The notes under the pieces are model-generated. The model had not been told where the DNA came from and did not search any database. It saw only the letters and a program-made list of their open reading frames with translations. A stretch of DNA of 64,000 bases, taken from contig NW_020653776.1 in NCBI RefSeq assembly GCF_003589595.1, positions 1 through 64,000 of the forward strand. The letters are read 5' to 3'. Position numbers and translations under genes: made by a program. The stretch is from Hyposmocoma kahamanoa. Lineage: Eukaryota; Arthropoda; Insecta; Lepidoptera; Cosmopterigidae. How positions within the stretch are numbered: the stretch's first letter is position 1; each line of letters opens with the position of its first letter. This document shows positions 20,634-30,590 of the stretch, piece by piece.

Positions 20634-21144
20634 CTTAGAATAATAACGTATAGAAACCTAGTCCTCACACGCTAAGTGAGGCAAATTGAAGCGCGCCAAA
20701 CGGGCCTACACGAGCGGGCGGGCCTTCAATGCTCAAGGTCAACTTGCACCGCGAACAGATCAAGAATTTTAGCTAAAAATGACGAAATGTGCGGTAAATG
20801 CATTGACTTACAAGTAAATGGACGTCGGGTCTAATACAAAAACCACGAAAAAAAATGTCCCAAGTCAACCTATTCGAAATTTAAATTGTAATGTCATCGC
20901 AGTATCGCGCTGTCAGTCGAACAAATGAAGACTAAAGCGGAGTTTGGCGCTCTGTATACGATTTTAGCGCCTTACAAGTGCGGACACTTTTTAGCGCGGA
21001 CCCGACGTCCATATAATTGTAAGTCAATGTCTATAATAGTAATATAATAAGAATGAAAGAAAGAAGAAAGAAAGAAATAAATATAATAAGAAAGTTATAT
21101 ATAATAGTTTCATGAACTATCATTCTATGCGTTATTATTCTAAG
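20634..21144 (+). mobile_element. CTTAGAA-ended MITE, copy 2, carrying a nested MITE
   Basis: Ends CTTAGAATAATAACGTATAG and CTATGCGTTATTATTCTAAG, flanked by an exact 8-bp duplication TTGCGGAA (20626-20633 and 21145-21152). A CATTGAC element (20801-21029) sits inside. The part to its right is replaced by low-complexity GAAAGAAAGAAG-type sequence. Confidence 0.9.
20801..21029 (+). mobile_element. CATTGAC-ended MITE nested in copy 2
   Basis: CATTGACTTACAAGTAAATG to ATATAATTGTAAGTCAATG, about 60 bp shorter than the usual 285-290 bp through an internal deletion. It interrupts the host MITE just after TGTGCGGTAAATG. No clean duplication is left on the right side. Confidence 0.85.
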
Positions 21145-21302
21145 TTGCGGAAAATATTTTTTTAATTTGTGATAGCCGAAACGAACCCGGAACAGCATCG
21201 TCGGCATTAATGACCACCTCGAGATTATATTATACCCTTTCGAAAAAAAAAGGATTTTTTCAAAACCGATCCACAATTGGTGGACGAATCGGTATGTGCA
21301 CT

Positions 21303-21650
21303 CTTAGAATAATAACGCATAGAAACCTAGTCCGCACACGCTAAGTGAGGCAAATTGAAGCACTCCCAGTGGGCCTACACGAGCGGGCGGGCCTTCTGCG
21401 CTCAAGGTCAACTTGCACCGCGAACAGCTCCAGAATTTGAGTTAAAAATACGTCAGACAAACATAAAATAGATACTACTTATACTACACTTTTGAGGGAA
21501 ATGTTGTTCCATGGCACCATTATTTGTATATTTGTGTGCGTGCCGACGAGCGTAGATACAAGTTGCTTACGCCACAGGTATTTGATTTTTGCCTCACTTG
21601 TGACTGTTAGTTTGATATGAAACTATCATTCTATGCGTTATTATTCTAAG
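21303..21650 (+). mobile_element. CTTAGAA-ended MITE, copy 3
   Basis: Ends CTTAGAATAATAACGCATAG / CTATGCGTTATTATTCTAAG, with exact 8-bp duplication TGTGCACT on both sides. Only about 160 bp separate it from copy 2. The interior is partly replaced around 21480-21580. Confidence 0.9.
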
Positions 21651-22125
21651 TGTGCACTGATATGCCCATAAAATTTGATGATTCTTCTCGATTTCCGTGG
21701 ATCCCCTCATAAAATTCTGACTTGGTGACAATGGGACCACCACGAGACAATTGACGGAGAAATAGGAAAACATATATAAATATATTTTTTAAGTCGGTTA
21801 AAAGTACCTAATTTGTTTAATTTACTGCGTGTAAACAAACTCAAACAGCCAGTAGTACACTCGATTTTAGTTTCGTGCCTTTTCCGCATAGATGGTGGCG
21901 CCATATTATTTTACCGCGTTATTGCGTTTGTATCTGTATAAGTCTGTGGTTGTATCTGTGTATTGGAAAAAAATACCGCGAAAACTTCAGAATTTTGATT
22001 CGTAATTTTGTTATAGAGCGAAAACGATTGAAATATTTTTTTTCGCAATCGAAGTGAAAAGTAAAAAGTTTTTACCTCGGATATATATTGGCTCGTTTTA
22101 GTCCCTCGATAAAAAATATACTATT
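21651..22125. other. No gene; weak repeat similarity
   Basis: 21688-21740 resembles 20478-20540 (CGATTTCC-TGG-ATCC, TTCTGACTT, TGGTGACAATGGGA). Otherwise AT-rich with no supported ORF. Confidence 0.4.
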
Positions 22126-22129
22126 GTAC

Positions 22130-22400
22130 TGAATATTCATAATAATATATTATCTTTAAATGTCCCCTTATCATGCACGTGGACGACTGTTTCATTTATC
22201 GATTTGTCAAGGTTCGTTCTTTAAACTCTGCAACGTCACGACACAGAGAAAGTTGTATGAAAAAACAATTTTGTACTGAACATTTAGGAATACGTTATGC
22301 TGAGGATGATTTCTTGAAACCACTGATTATGGCAAGAGACCCCTATGAGTATATATTGCAATTTTTAACCGCCTTAAAAGAAGGAGCTTAGCAATTCCAC
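22130..22400 (+). repeat. Direct-repeat copy plus 72-codon ORF
   Basis: 22130-22260 repeats 20200-20330. The plus ORF 22173-22391 runs from this repeat into a segment reading RYAEDDFLKPLIMARDPYEY. I do not recognise it, and there is no splice or promoter support. Confidence 0.35.
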
Positions 22401-22554
22401 TGTATTTTTTTTTAATGTTTGTGACGCGATTACTCCGGCACTTGCGAACGGATTTCGATGATTCTTTTCATTGGAAAGAGAGTGCCTTAGTAGTGGTCCC
22501 ATTTAAATTTGGAGAAAATATTAGGGGTTAAAGTATGAAATTGCCGTTTCGCAC

Positions 22555-22777
22555 CATTGACTTACAAATAAATGGACGACGGGTCTAATACAAAAACCAC
22601 GAAAAAAATGTCCCAAGTCAACCTATTCGAAATTTAAATTGTTATGTCATCGCAGTATCGCGCTGTCCGTAGAACAAATGAAGACTAAAGCGGAGTGTCG
22701 CGCTCTGTATACGATTTTAGCGCCTTATAAGTGCGGACACTTTTTAGCGCGGACCCGACGTCCATATAATTGTAAGT
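22555..22777 (+). mobile_element. CATTGAC-ended MITE nested in mariner
   Basis: Begins CATTGACTTACAAATAAATG. The right end is irregular (GTAAGTATTGACTTACTG). GTTTCGCAC occurs on both sides, consistent with an 8-9 bp target duplication with local rearrangement at the right end. Confidence 0.75.
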
Positions 22778-22814
22778 ATTGACTTACTGAAAACTGTTTC
22801 GCACTGAAAAATTA

Positions 22815-23480
22815 AAACAATTTTTTTTAAGATTAAATATATTTGTTTAATCAAAGTTTTTTCCCTTGTTGTCTATACATTTCTGCCATGTAATCGGAAG
22901 GTCATTTAAACCTTTGCGATAGAAGTCTGGAGACCTGGACTCCACAGCTGTGTGAAGGGATTTTTGTACTGCTTCCTGGGAATTTTATTTCCATACAAAA
23001 AAAAATCAAATTGCGGGAAAAAATGGTAGTCGGTCGGGGCGAGGTCCGACGAATATGTAGGATGATGGATAATTTATATCTGCAGGTATTGTAGTAGTAA
23101 AACTGTTTCTCAAGCAGTGTGAGGTGTTGCGTTATCATAGAGCAATAACGGTGAAGCTGTTTCGCTGCGAGTTCCGTCGTCATTATTCAAACGCCATATG
23201 TCATATTGTGGGTATGCTAACATTAAACCATGACGTTTCGTGGTAGTTTGATACGGATCGGCTTCCATCATTACCTTCAATTCAACGTTATTTTCATTTG
23301 TGACTGGTCTTCCTCGTGGTTCTTTCTTCAAGTCGTAATTTGCCGTATTGCCGGCGTTTGCCGTATTTGCGCATGCCGTATCCTCTCCAAATACAGCATT
23401 GACAGTTTCTGCTACGTTAACTCCATGTGGAAATTCGTATTCGAAAATTAGGTACTCAGATTTTCGCTGTATCTGTCTTC
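22815..23480 (-). pseudogene. Mariner transposase, internally deleted and frameshifted
   Basis: On the minus strand the fragments appear in family order. First an N-terminal piece (FEYEFPHGVNVAETVNAVFG), then the helix-turn-helix linker KKEPRGRPVTNENNVELKVM and EADPYQTT. Next is YDNATPHTA, which contains the second catalytic Asp, then in a shifted frame YSSDLAPTDYHFF with the third Asp. The section carrying the first catalytic Asp is missing and there are at least two frame changes, so it cannot encode active transposase. Mariner transposase would cut and paste its own ends at TA. Confidence 0.8.
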
Positions 23481-23790
23481 ACGTTAAAAGCTGAATGTAA
23501 AAACAATTGAAAGTCGAACAATCAAATATCATGTTTTTTAAGTTAAGCATGTTTTACTTTTCGTGTGAAAAACGTTTCACTCGGAAATTGGACACCATAC
23601 AGGTTTAATTTTAATTTAAAGTGGCCAGTAAAATAAATCGGCAATTTCATATTTAAACCCCTATTATTACACCTCTAACGGTGGCAAACTAGGGGATGAA
23701 TCAGGTTTCGCGCACTTTCCGGTAACCGATTTCATTGAAAACTTTTGAGGTCGGTGTTTTTTTATAAAAGTTAATATAATATTTGTTATT

Positions 23791-24007
23791 CGCTAAATTC
23801 TAGTTGTCATGACCGTTGAACCTCCATTCAGTATCATTGGTGCTGATAGCATTCGTTCATTCATTCGTTCTTTACTAATACTACCGTGGAAATTACTATG
23901 CACTTTTGATCTCGTTTAATTAGCAATTTTAGTATTCAAATTAAATTGAAGTAAATATAGGCTGCACCACAGAAGTGTCATCGACTCGCCACTTAAAACA
24001 GAATACC
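23791..24007. other. No gene seen
   Basis: Short AT-rich spacer with a small ATTCGTTCATTCATTCG tract. Confidence 0.4.
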
Positions 24008-24293
24008 CATTGACTTACAAATAAATGGACGACGGGTCTAATACAAAAACCACGAAAAAAATGTCCCAAGTCAACCTATTTAAACGTAGTGACATGTAAA
24101 GGAATATGAAAAAGCTAAAACGTTAGATTTAAATTGTAATGTCATCGCAGTTCTGTCTAATTTTGCTTGCTTCGCTGTCAGTCGAACAAACGAAGACTAC
24201 AGCGCGAATGACGCTCTGTATACGATTTTAACGCCCTATAAGTTCAGACACTTTTTAGCGCGGACCCGACGTCCATATAATTGTAAGTCAATG
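24008..24293 (+). mobile_element. CATTGAC-ended MITE, exact 8-bp duplication
   Basis: 286 bp, ends CATTGACTTACAA / TTGTAAGTCAATG, flanked on both sides by AGAATACC. No ORF. The interior has CAAGTCAACCTATTTAAACG and GGACACTTTTTAGCGCGGAC, shared by all copies. Confidence 0.92.
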
Positions 24294-24439
24294 AGAATAC
24301 CATAAAAAATGCAATGGCAATTGCACAGAACAATAAATACACTGGAAGTGGTTAGTTAGCGTCTGAGGCGTGCCAACTATATAGTTCTCGAAAGACCTAT
24401 CTGAGCTCAATCCGCCGTTTTCGCTTTGTATGGTATAGG

Positions 24440-24690
24440 TGTGTCATTCTTTCGTGTAAATTCTCTAAAATCCCAGAAAAATGTCTTATTGTGCTGTTTT
24501 GGAGTGTAACAATGATAGCCGCACCAAAAATATTACTTATTACTCTTTGGAAAGTCTTGATTTAATAAATATTCAATTTCCTGTTTATCGAAATATTTGT
24601 TTTCTTACTAGAAACGAAATATGGTCGCTTCTTGTTTGGAGAACTAAATCAATAACTCTAATTCGCCGTCGTTCAGCATTTAATCGCTAG
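24440..24690 (+). pseudogene. THAP-domain start, probable transposon remnant
   Basis: Translation begins MSYCAVLECNNDSRTKNITY. It has the Cys-x4-Cys and Ser-Arg of the THAP zinc-binding domain. After about 20 residues THAP similarity stops and no second half (C..H) is found. The segment 24440-24550 also exists inverted at 49865-49985, with a short deletion that destroys the start. Repetition points to a P-element-like transposon rather than a host gene. Confidence 0.5.
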
Positions 24691-24764
24691 ATGGCAGTAA
24701 ATTGATTAAAATTTCAATATAATATAAAAACGTCGTAACTTGTAATAATAGGTATTGATTATAT

Positions 24765-24960
24765 TGAACTTTCAACGATATGCCAACATGGTAAAGTTTA
24801 AATTATATAAATAATTCATAATTTGTCATTTCTTTTTGAATTTGAAACTACGACCAATCAATATCAAGATTTTGTAGTGTTTCAAAAATTAAGAATGTGT
24901 GAGTTTTGGCGATATCGGTTCTCATAGTAATCGAGACTTAGGCACTTCCATTGTTTCCAG
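24765..24960 (+). repeat. Dispersed repeat, inverted copy of 14245-14445
   Basis: TTGAACTTTCAACGATATGCCAAC, TTTGAAACTACGA, GTGTGAGTTTTG and the final CTTCCATTGTTT match the 14245-14445 copy in reverse. Confidence 0.6.
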
Positions 24961-25154
24961 TTGAATAGTGGCTCGATGGCCACTGACAAGCATTTACTCT
25001 TAACTTTTAGACTTATTTATTTAAAATTTACAGAATACCAAACGCACAAAATCCTGCCATTGGCACACAATATTAGTAGTAAACATATTGTATTCGAAAG
25101 AACAGACGAATTTAGTGATAGAGGAGCATGCAAAAGACTCAACATGACAGTCTT

Positions 25155-25321
25155 AGGGTCGTATTCTAGAACTCAACTCAATGCTCAAGTCAGGATTTAA
25201 GTATGGTTTAAAGAACTCGAAATCATACTCAAGTCCCTGCCATTAGGGTCGTATTTCCAGTGCTTGTGTTTCCATTGCAATCCTGACTTGAGCATCGAGT
25301 AGAATTCTAGAATACGATCCT
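25155..25321. repeat. Foldback element, copy 2
   Basis: Inverted ends AGGGTCGTATTCTAGAACTC and GAATTCTAGAATACGATCCT enclose the internal AGGGTCGTATTTCCAGTGCT motif, as in 16926-17090. Confidence 0.75.
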
Positions 25322-25449
25322 GAGAGACGTGGGAAAATGGATGAAAATCGGGCGAATAAGAAAGCGTTTTTGGTGCCACCGAGACCAACGACGATAACGA
25401 TACCACTAAAAAGACCAAATAGCAGTATATAGTTCAAAACAGTAACAGT

Positions 25450-25692
25450 CGAGCTTTACTGCCACCTTACTTATTTCTGCCGCGAAGCAGTAATGAGTGC
25501 ATTACTGCGTTTCGATTTTAAAGGATAACGGTGCTGGTGAAATTACATGGGACTTGTTAACTTGTGTCTTAGGGTGACAGGCGCAGTGGCAATGCCCAAT
25601 GATTTAAAACTCTAAGTGGGACTGCAACTGTTCTGGACAGGCGCGTCGCTTATCTCCAGATGCACGATTATTCGTCCCGTCATTCGGTATCA
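25450..25692 (+). repeat. Family A repeat
   Basis: CTGCCACCTTACTTATTTCT, GGTGCTGGTGAAATTACATG, GGCGCAGTGGCAATG, GTCATTCGGTATCATAATAA, in family order. Confidence 0.7.
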
Positions 25693-26476
25693 TAATAAAA
25701 AGAAAATAAAAATAAACAAATCATAATGGCGTCTTTTTGTTACGTACATCAAGCTCCGCTTGGAGTCGCTATGCCAGGATAAGTAACACCATTTTAGATC
25801 TAAATTTAAGTCTATTAGTCTGGATCAACGTCTGATTGATAATAAAAGAAGGTATTTCGTTGATAATAAAATAAGTGATAATAAAAACAGTGATAATAAA
25901 AGTAAATAGTTTGGTGTAATATAATATTATAACACCGAAAAAACCGTTGTTTTTAGTTTATTTATATATGAATCGTATTTAATTTTTTTTATTACGTAAT
26001 AATATACCTGTTTACAAAACATTAAATAAAAATAATTGTCGAGTTTGTAATTTTTTTTGTTATTTAAGAATTAAGCTCTTTTCGGTGGATAAATCAGCAA
26101 GAATCTCTGAAGTTACAAAATAATAACGTTAGACTATTTAATCATGAATCGCGCCCTGGAGCATCCTGCCGAAGAAGCTGGTAACATTTACCCTTTGGTT
26201 GTCTTATTCTTTGGTGGAAGTAGCTGTCTATCCTCTGGGTACTTGAGGCTTCAACAAGCGAGAAGTGTCGCCTTCAAGGTCCCAGGTTATCTCCCAAAAA
26301 AAACATAAAGTTCTAGCTGATATCCTAGCGTGGGCATGGGGAGAATCACATTGCCACACGGGATTTTTATACCAGAATGAATACAGCACTCATTTATTTT
26401 ATCTATTTATTAACAAAACCAACGGCGTTACATAAAGTATTTTACATAGTATATTAAACAAAATGTTATCTGTAAG
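25693..26476. other. No gene seen
   Basis: Includes simple GATAATAAAA-type repetition at 25840-25905; no supported ORF. Confidence 0.4.
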
Positions 26477-26854
26477 CTTAGAATAATAACGTATAGAAAC
26501 CTAGTCCGCACACGCTAAGTGAGGCAAATTGAAGCGCGCCAAAAGGGCCCACAGGAGCGGGCGGGCCGTCAGTGCTCAAGGTCAACTTGCACCGCGAACA
26601 GCTCAAGAATTTTAGCTAAAAATGACGAAATGTGCGGTAAATGAGTGTAAAAATACGTCAGACAAACATAAAATAGATACTAACATCACATTCCACAAGG
26701 AAGTAACGCGTTTCAACTTGTATTTTTATATAAATATTCACTTAAACCGAAAATTAACCTACTACTAAAACTAGCCTACATGAATTTGATTTTTGCCTCA
26801 CTTGTGACAGTTCGTTTGACATGAAACTATCATTCTATGCGTTATTATTCTAAG
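26477..26854 (+). mobile_element. CTTAGAA-ended MITE, copy 4
   Basis: 378 bp, ends CTTAGAATAATAACGTATAG / CTATGCGTTATTATTCTAAG, flanked by TCTGTAAG and TCTGTTAG (7 of 8 equal). Closest in structure to copy 1 (12738-13120). Confidence 0.88.
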
Positions 26855-26999
26855 TCTGTTAGTAGGTACATTTAACATTAGTGAAGAGTGAACAAAATTA
26901 TATTAGATTTAGATGTCAAAATCACAAAATCACTTGTTGTTTAAAGATAATAATCCCAGTGAAACATGGGATGTTAATGTAAACAACTAGTCGTTACGC

Positions 27000-27243
27000 T
27001 TAAAGAAACAACTAAAAAAAGTGACCATTACAATGCAGCTATTGTCTTTAACTCTGAATTGATAAACATAGAAAAAAAAGAATCTCTCAACTTCTACGGT
27101 CTATTTGAAACCTGCAGTGGAAAATTCTCGTCCGCCAATCCATATGTAAACATGCTATCAGCTCAGGAACCTGAGAGGCGTAAAATGATGTGGTGTTATG
27201 ATGTGCAAACGCGTCTCTCATACATTGACACTGGAGTTAAATG
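27000..27243 (+). CDS. Orphan ORF, possible terminal exon
   Basis: A plus-strand frame stays open from about 26984 to TGA at 27241-27243 and reads NIEKKESLNFYGLFETCSGK ... QEPERRKMMWCYDVQTRLSY. It has balanced amino-acid composition and several charged and aromatic residues. A possible acceptor (GTAAACAACTAG) precedes it. No upstream exon, ATG-led gene model or family was found, so it may be a retrocopied scrap. Confidence 0.2.
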
Positions 27244-27479
27244 ATAAAGCAATGCCCCATTGTGAGTTTGCTGTATTATAAATATAGTTGTAAGATATAG
27301 TTGTTCGAGTACCTACATTATCTCATCAGAAAATCTTACTTGCGTTGCTACCAACCAGTAAATATAGGTATATATCTACGTCAATATTATAAGTTATAAG
27401 TAGTGATGCGCAATACATTATAAACCGAATCAGCATATATTAAGATTTATATTTATTGATATTTTTTGCAATATGGAGC

Positions 27480-28180
27480 ATATCACATCATCAACATGCA
27501 AGGGTCAATGGAGAAAAAAATCCAGTCTTGTCGAGCTTTTTTCCACTAAACGGAGTCCCTGTCAGCTGACTCCGACTTTTCGTGAGATATCCGTGCCGAT
27601 AGCCTACCGTCTTCACCTACTTGGAATGGACCTGTCGTCCAATCTGAACTTCGGCAGATACATTGAATCTATGGCCAAAAATGCGGCCAGGAAGCTTGGC
27701 ATCTTTTCCAAGGTGAGGCGTTACTTCACACCGGGACAGTTGCTTCAGCCGTGCCAAGCAAGTCCGGTCGTGTATCGAGTACTGCGGCCGCTTATGGGAC
27801 GGCTCTGCTAAATACCAACTGGCCACCTTGGATTCGATAGACAAGCGTGCTAAGTCTTATAGGTGACTCGGAATTAGTAGAGGCGAAGCTGCAGAGCCTT
27901 GAACACCGCCGTAAAGTTGTCTGCTTATCGGTATTTTATAGGATATATCACGGAGAGTGTGCGATGGAATTGCATAATTTGATTTCGCCTTCCCCTTTCC
28001 ATCATCGGGGGACTAGACGTGGGCTGGGGTTGCACCCCTATGTTGTGGACATTCCCCGGATTCGCACGAAACGTTTCTCTTCCACATTTGTATGGCGAAC
28101 GGCTAGAGAGTGGAATTGCCTACCTACCTACCCTACCCGCGGACTTAATCCCCGAATGCTATAACTTGGACCTTTTCAAG
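27480..28180 (+). pseudogene. Jockey-like LINE 3' coding fragment
   Basis: The frames read SPCQLTPTFREISVPIAYRL, LGMDLSSNLNFGRYIESMAK, KLGIFSKVRRYFTPGQLL, then after a frameshift near 27765 SLEHRRKVVCLSVFYRIYHG and VDIPRIRTKRFSSTFVWRTA. This is the region after the reverse transcriptase and matches 52760-53430 piece by piece. At least two frameshifts; no YADD motif is left. Confidence 0.78.
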
Positions 28181-28280
28181 GCGAGAGTGAATATTTTTAC
28201 GTTGGTTTATCTATGGATGAAAATGCAACCGTTTTTGTATCAATAAAACCAACTGCCTCCGTGGCCGAATGGTTACCATG

Positions 28281-28650
28281 CAACTCTTTTATGGGGAACT
28301 GTATACGTTTTTACAATAAGATTCCGGAGCATATATTAAGTTTATCATTTCCTAAGTTTAAAAACTACATTAAAAATATTTTGATCGAAAAATCATATTA
28401 CAAAATTGAAGACTACGTGTTAGATAAAGATGTATGGAAAGACGACATGGCTCCTGAATCCACACAAATTTGATTCAAAATGTATTCCATAGCATTTAAG
28501 TTTATTTGAAAAGAGCAATCCCTAGAGTTTCTTGCTCGTTCTTCTCAGGGAGGTCAGCGTAGTGAACGAGCAGTACCTTAAATGTGACGTTTTCAAGTGT
28601 AAATTTATTTTACCTATGGAATAAATCATCTTTGACTTTGACTTTGACTT
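28281..28650 (+). mobile_element. 5'-truncated LINE end inserted in a SINE
   Basis: Reads NSFMGNCIRFYNKIPEHILS ... KSYYKIEDYVLDKDVW, a C-terminal tail common to a group of insect non-LTR elements. A short 3' UTR (GAGTTTCTTGCTCGTTCTTC, GTGAACGAGCAGTACC) follows, ending in (CTTTGA)n instead of poly(A). A truncated start and simple-repeat tail are what target-primed reverse transcription leaves. Confidence 0.7.
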
Positions 28651-28718
28651 TGGTCTGTCACGCAGAGGTCCCGGATTCGATTTCTGGGCCGAGAGAAATA
28701 TATGTATGGGCCTACATT

Positions 28719-28985
28719 TCGTCGGAGATAGTGCAAATCGGCGTATATTAAAAGGCGCGTATCTGCATTAAACCAAATTTTATAGGATAATGAATCAAAG
28801 TCATTACTTTGTTATTTCAATGGCTACTATTTTCAATTTTTCACAGTAAGAATTAATTTTCGTTAACAATAAATTCCCGTAAATGGCGGTAATTTGGTTG
28901 GCACGGCAGTTACCGTATTTGATTTGGCCGCTAATTTACCGAAATGGAAACTTATTTCGGTGAATTAGTTAGTACATTATTGCAT
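28719..28985. mobile_element. MITE with TCGTCGGGGATA ends, inserted in the same SINE
   Basis: CGTCGGAGATAGTGCAA at the left mirrors TTGCATTATCCCCGACG at the right. ATTT occurs on both outer sides, suggesting a 3-4 bp target duplication. The interior is shared with 11195-11400. Confidence 0.65.
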
Positions 28986-29085
28986 TATCCCCGACGATTT
29001 GTTTCTCTCGTGTGTTTGGGTGTAATTTGTGGTTGTCTATGTGTGTGTTAATGGCACCTGCGACATAGGGTTTCCCTAGAGCGGG

Positions 29086-29540
29086 ACTTTAAAAAAACAA
29101 TCATCATCACAAGGAAACATTTATCTCCTTTTTATACTTTTATAATATACTCCCGGAAACATGATTGGATTGCATGCATTTTTATTCTCTAAGTGTTATA
29201 AGTATGTATATAAATATTGTTAGCAACAAAAAAGTTTTTCCCGGTTTATCCGACACTTTAACAAGAACTTGTGGAAATGATATTTAGTATACCTGTTTCT
29301 TAGTTGCATAATAGCTTTTGATTAATGAAGAATTTGTCCTATAACGAACAAGGGCAAACATTGTTTCAGCGTTTAATACTGATAACGCGAGGTGGCTCGA
29401 ATTATGTGTCCGGGAGTGTAGTTGTCGCACATTGCTGTACATTGACCTTTTTCATAAATACTGAAAGTATATAAGCACCATTGTAGACCGCACGATGACT
29501 CCACTCACCAGCAATTCTTGAGGCTATATTTAGGTGTGCA
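29086..29540. other. No gene seen
   Basis: AT-rich sequence with no motif recognised. Confidence 0.4.
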
Positions 29541-29636
29541 TGCTACATCGTCGGCCTCATCATCACTTTCCAATAACTGAGGTGGAGCTCAAATGCGCAC
29601 TTATTTTTTCATAAAAAGAGACATCATACTTCACGC
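29541..29636 (-). repeat. Dispersed repeat, inverted copy of 4720-4835
   Basis: ATATTTAGGTGTGCATG, CATCACTTTCC and GAGGTGGAGCTCAAATGCGC match 4720-4835 in reverse. Confidence 0.5.
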
Positions 29637-29644
29637 TTTGGACC

Positions 29645-29930
29645 CATTGACTTACAAATAAATGGACGACGGGTCTAATACAAAAACCACGAAAAAAATG
29701 TCCCGAGTCAACCTATTTAAATGTAGTGACATGTAAAGGAATATGAAAAAGCTAAAACGTTGAATTTAAATTGTAATGTCATCACAGTACTGTCTAATTT
29801 TGCTTGCTTCGCTGTCAGTCGAACAAACGAAGACTAAAGCGTGAATGACGCTCTGTATACGATTTTAACGCCCTATAAGTTCGGACACTTTTTAGCGCGG
29901 ACCCGACGTCCGTACAATTGTAAGTCAATG
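29645..29930 (+). mobile_element. CATTGAC-ended MITE with exact duplication and related empty site
   Basis: 286 bp, flanked by TTTGGACC on both sides (29637-29644, 29931-29938). The surrounding repeat also exists without the insertion at 11475-11482, where TTTGGACC occurs once. This directly shows insertion and duplication. Confidence 0.95.
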
Positions 29931-30083
29931 TTTGGACCGTTCTCTTTCTGAACGGAATAGAGTTGAATTTAAATGTTAAGGCTCAATTCACAATACTAGA
30001 TACGAGTAACGTTCTATCCTTTTAAAGAAATAAAATTGTTTTTATTATCGTACGACGACAACGAAAGACTGCCTATAGAGAGC

Positions 30084-30330
30084 AGTAGAACTCCTTGTGA
30101 AAAACTTCGCCCGGGGAAGTACTGCCACCTTACCTGTTTTTACGCACAGGAGTAATATATGAGCATTACTGTGTTCCGGTTTTAAAGGTAAGGGTGCTGG
30201 TGAAATTACAGGCATATGGGACTTGTCAAGTTATGTCTCAGGGTGACGCGCGTAGTGCAGTGTCAGTCTCAGATTTGATCTTCTATGTACAAGCGTGTCC
30301 TGTCGTCCGTAACTTGGTGCCTTAAAAAAT
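30084..30330 (+). repeat. Family A repeat
   Basis: GCAGTAGAACTCCTTGTG, CTGCCACCTTACCTG, GGGTGCTGGTGAAATTACAG and TGTCGTCCGTAACTTGG, diverged 3' end. Confidence 0.7.
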
Positions 30331-30334
30331 AGTT

Positions 30335-30590
30335 ATTTGTTATGCAAGGCTGCAACGTTGTTGTTTGACGCAAGTGCTTGGATTGAAACTTGAGCAAGCG
30401 AAGGAAGATTAGATTAGAAATACATTCCTGAGCGTAGCGAGAGTTTGTCGAAAGAAAAAGCTCGGAGCATCGTCAAGTTAGAATTTCAAAAACCTTTTCC
30501 ACTGTAGCGTGCCAAAAACGCTTTTGCAAGCAGATTTCTAATGAGAAAGACAGCCGTTCCGTACAGTGAGATGAAAAAGTAATTGCCTAC
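30335..30590 (+). repeat. Two dispersed repeats in tandem
   Basis: 30335-30455 matches 18150-18300 (GAGCAAGCGAAGGAAG, TGAGCGTAGCGAGAG). 30465-30590 matches 18930-19045 (CATCGTCAAGTTAGAATTTC). At the 18 kb site the two parts are separated by the SINE and other sequence. Confidence 0.6.

Larger units (their letters stand above)
22521..23665 (-). mobile_element. Mariner-family transposon relic
   Basis: The ends are about 25-bp inverted repeats: AGGGGTTAAAGTATGAAATT on the left and AATTTCATATTTAAACCCCT on the right, with TA next to each. The contents are a broken mariner transposase and a nested CATTGAC element near the left end. Confidence 0.8.
22405..23790 (-). repeat. Dispersed repeat split by a mariner element
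   Basis: 22405-22520 and 23666-23790 together match, in reverse, the contiguous repeat at 32040-32300 (CCCTAGTTTGCCACC, GAAAGTGCGCGAAACC, ATTTAAATGGGACC). The mariner relic between them is a later insertion. Related copies lie at 49325-49560 and 59100-59315. Confidence 0.7.
28246..29085 (+). repeat. SINE (type 1) split by two insertions
   Basis: The SINE head GCCTCCGTGGCCGAATGGTT is at 28253, the B-box part CACGCAGAGGTCCCGGATTC at 28659, and the 3' half TTTCTCTCGTGTGTTTGGGT ... GGTTTCCCTAGAGCGGGA at 28999-29080. The gaps are filled by a LINE end (28281-28650) and an inverted-repeat element (28719-28985). Confidence 0.75.

Noticed and set aside
25145..25437. Minus-strand ORFs near 25200-25437 as coding
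   Set aside because: They lie in and beside a foldback element whose palindrome creates mirrored open frames.
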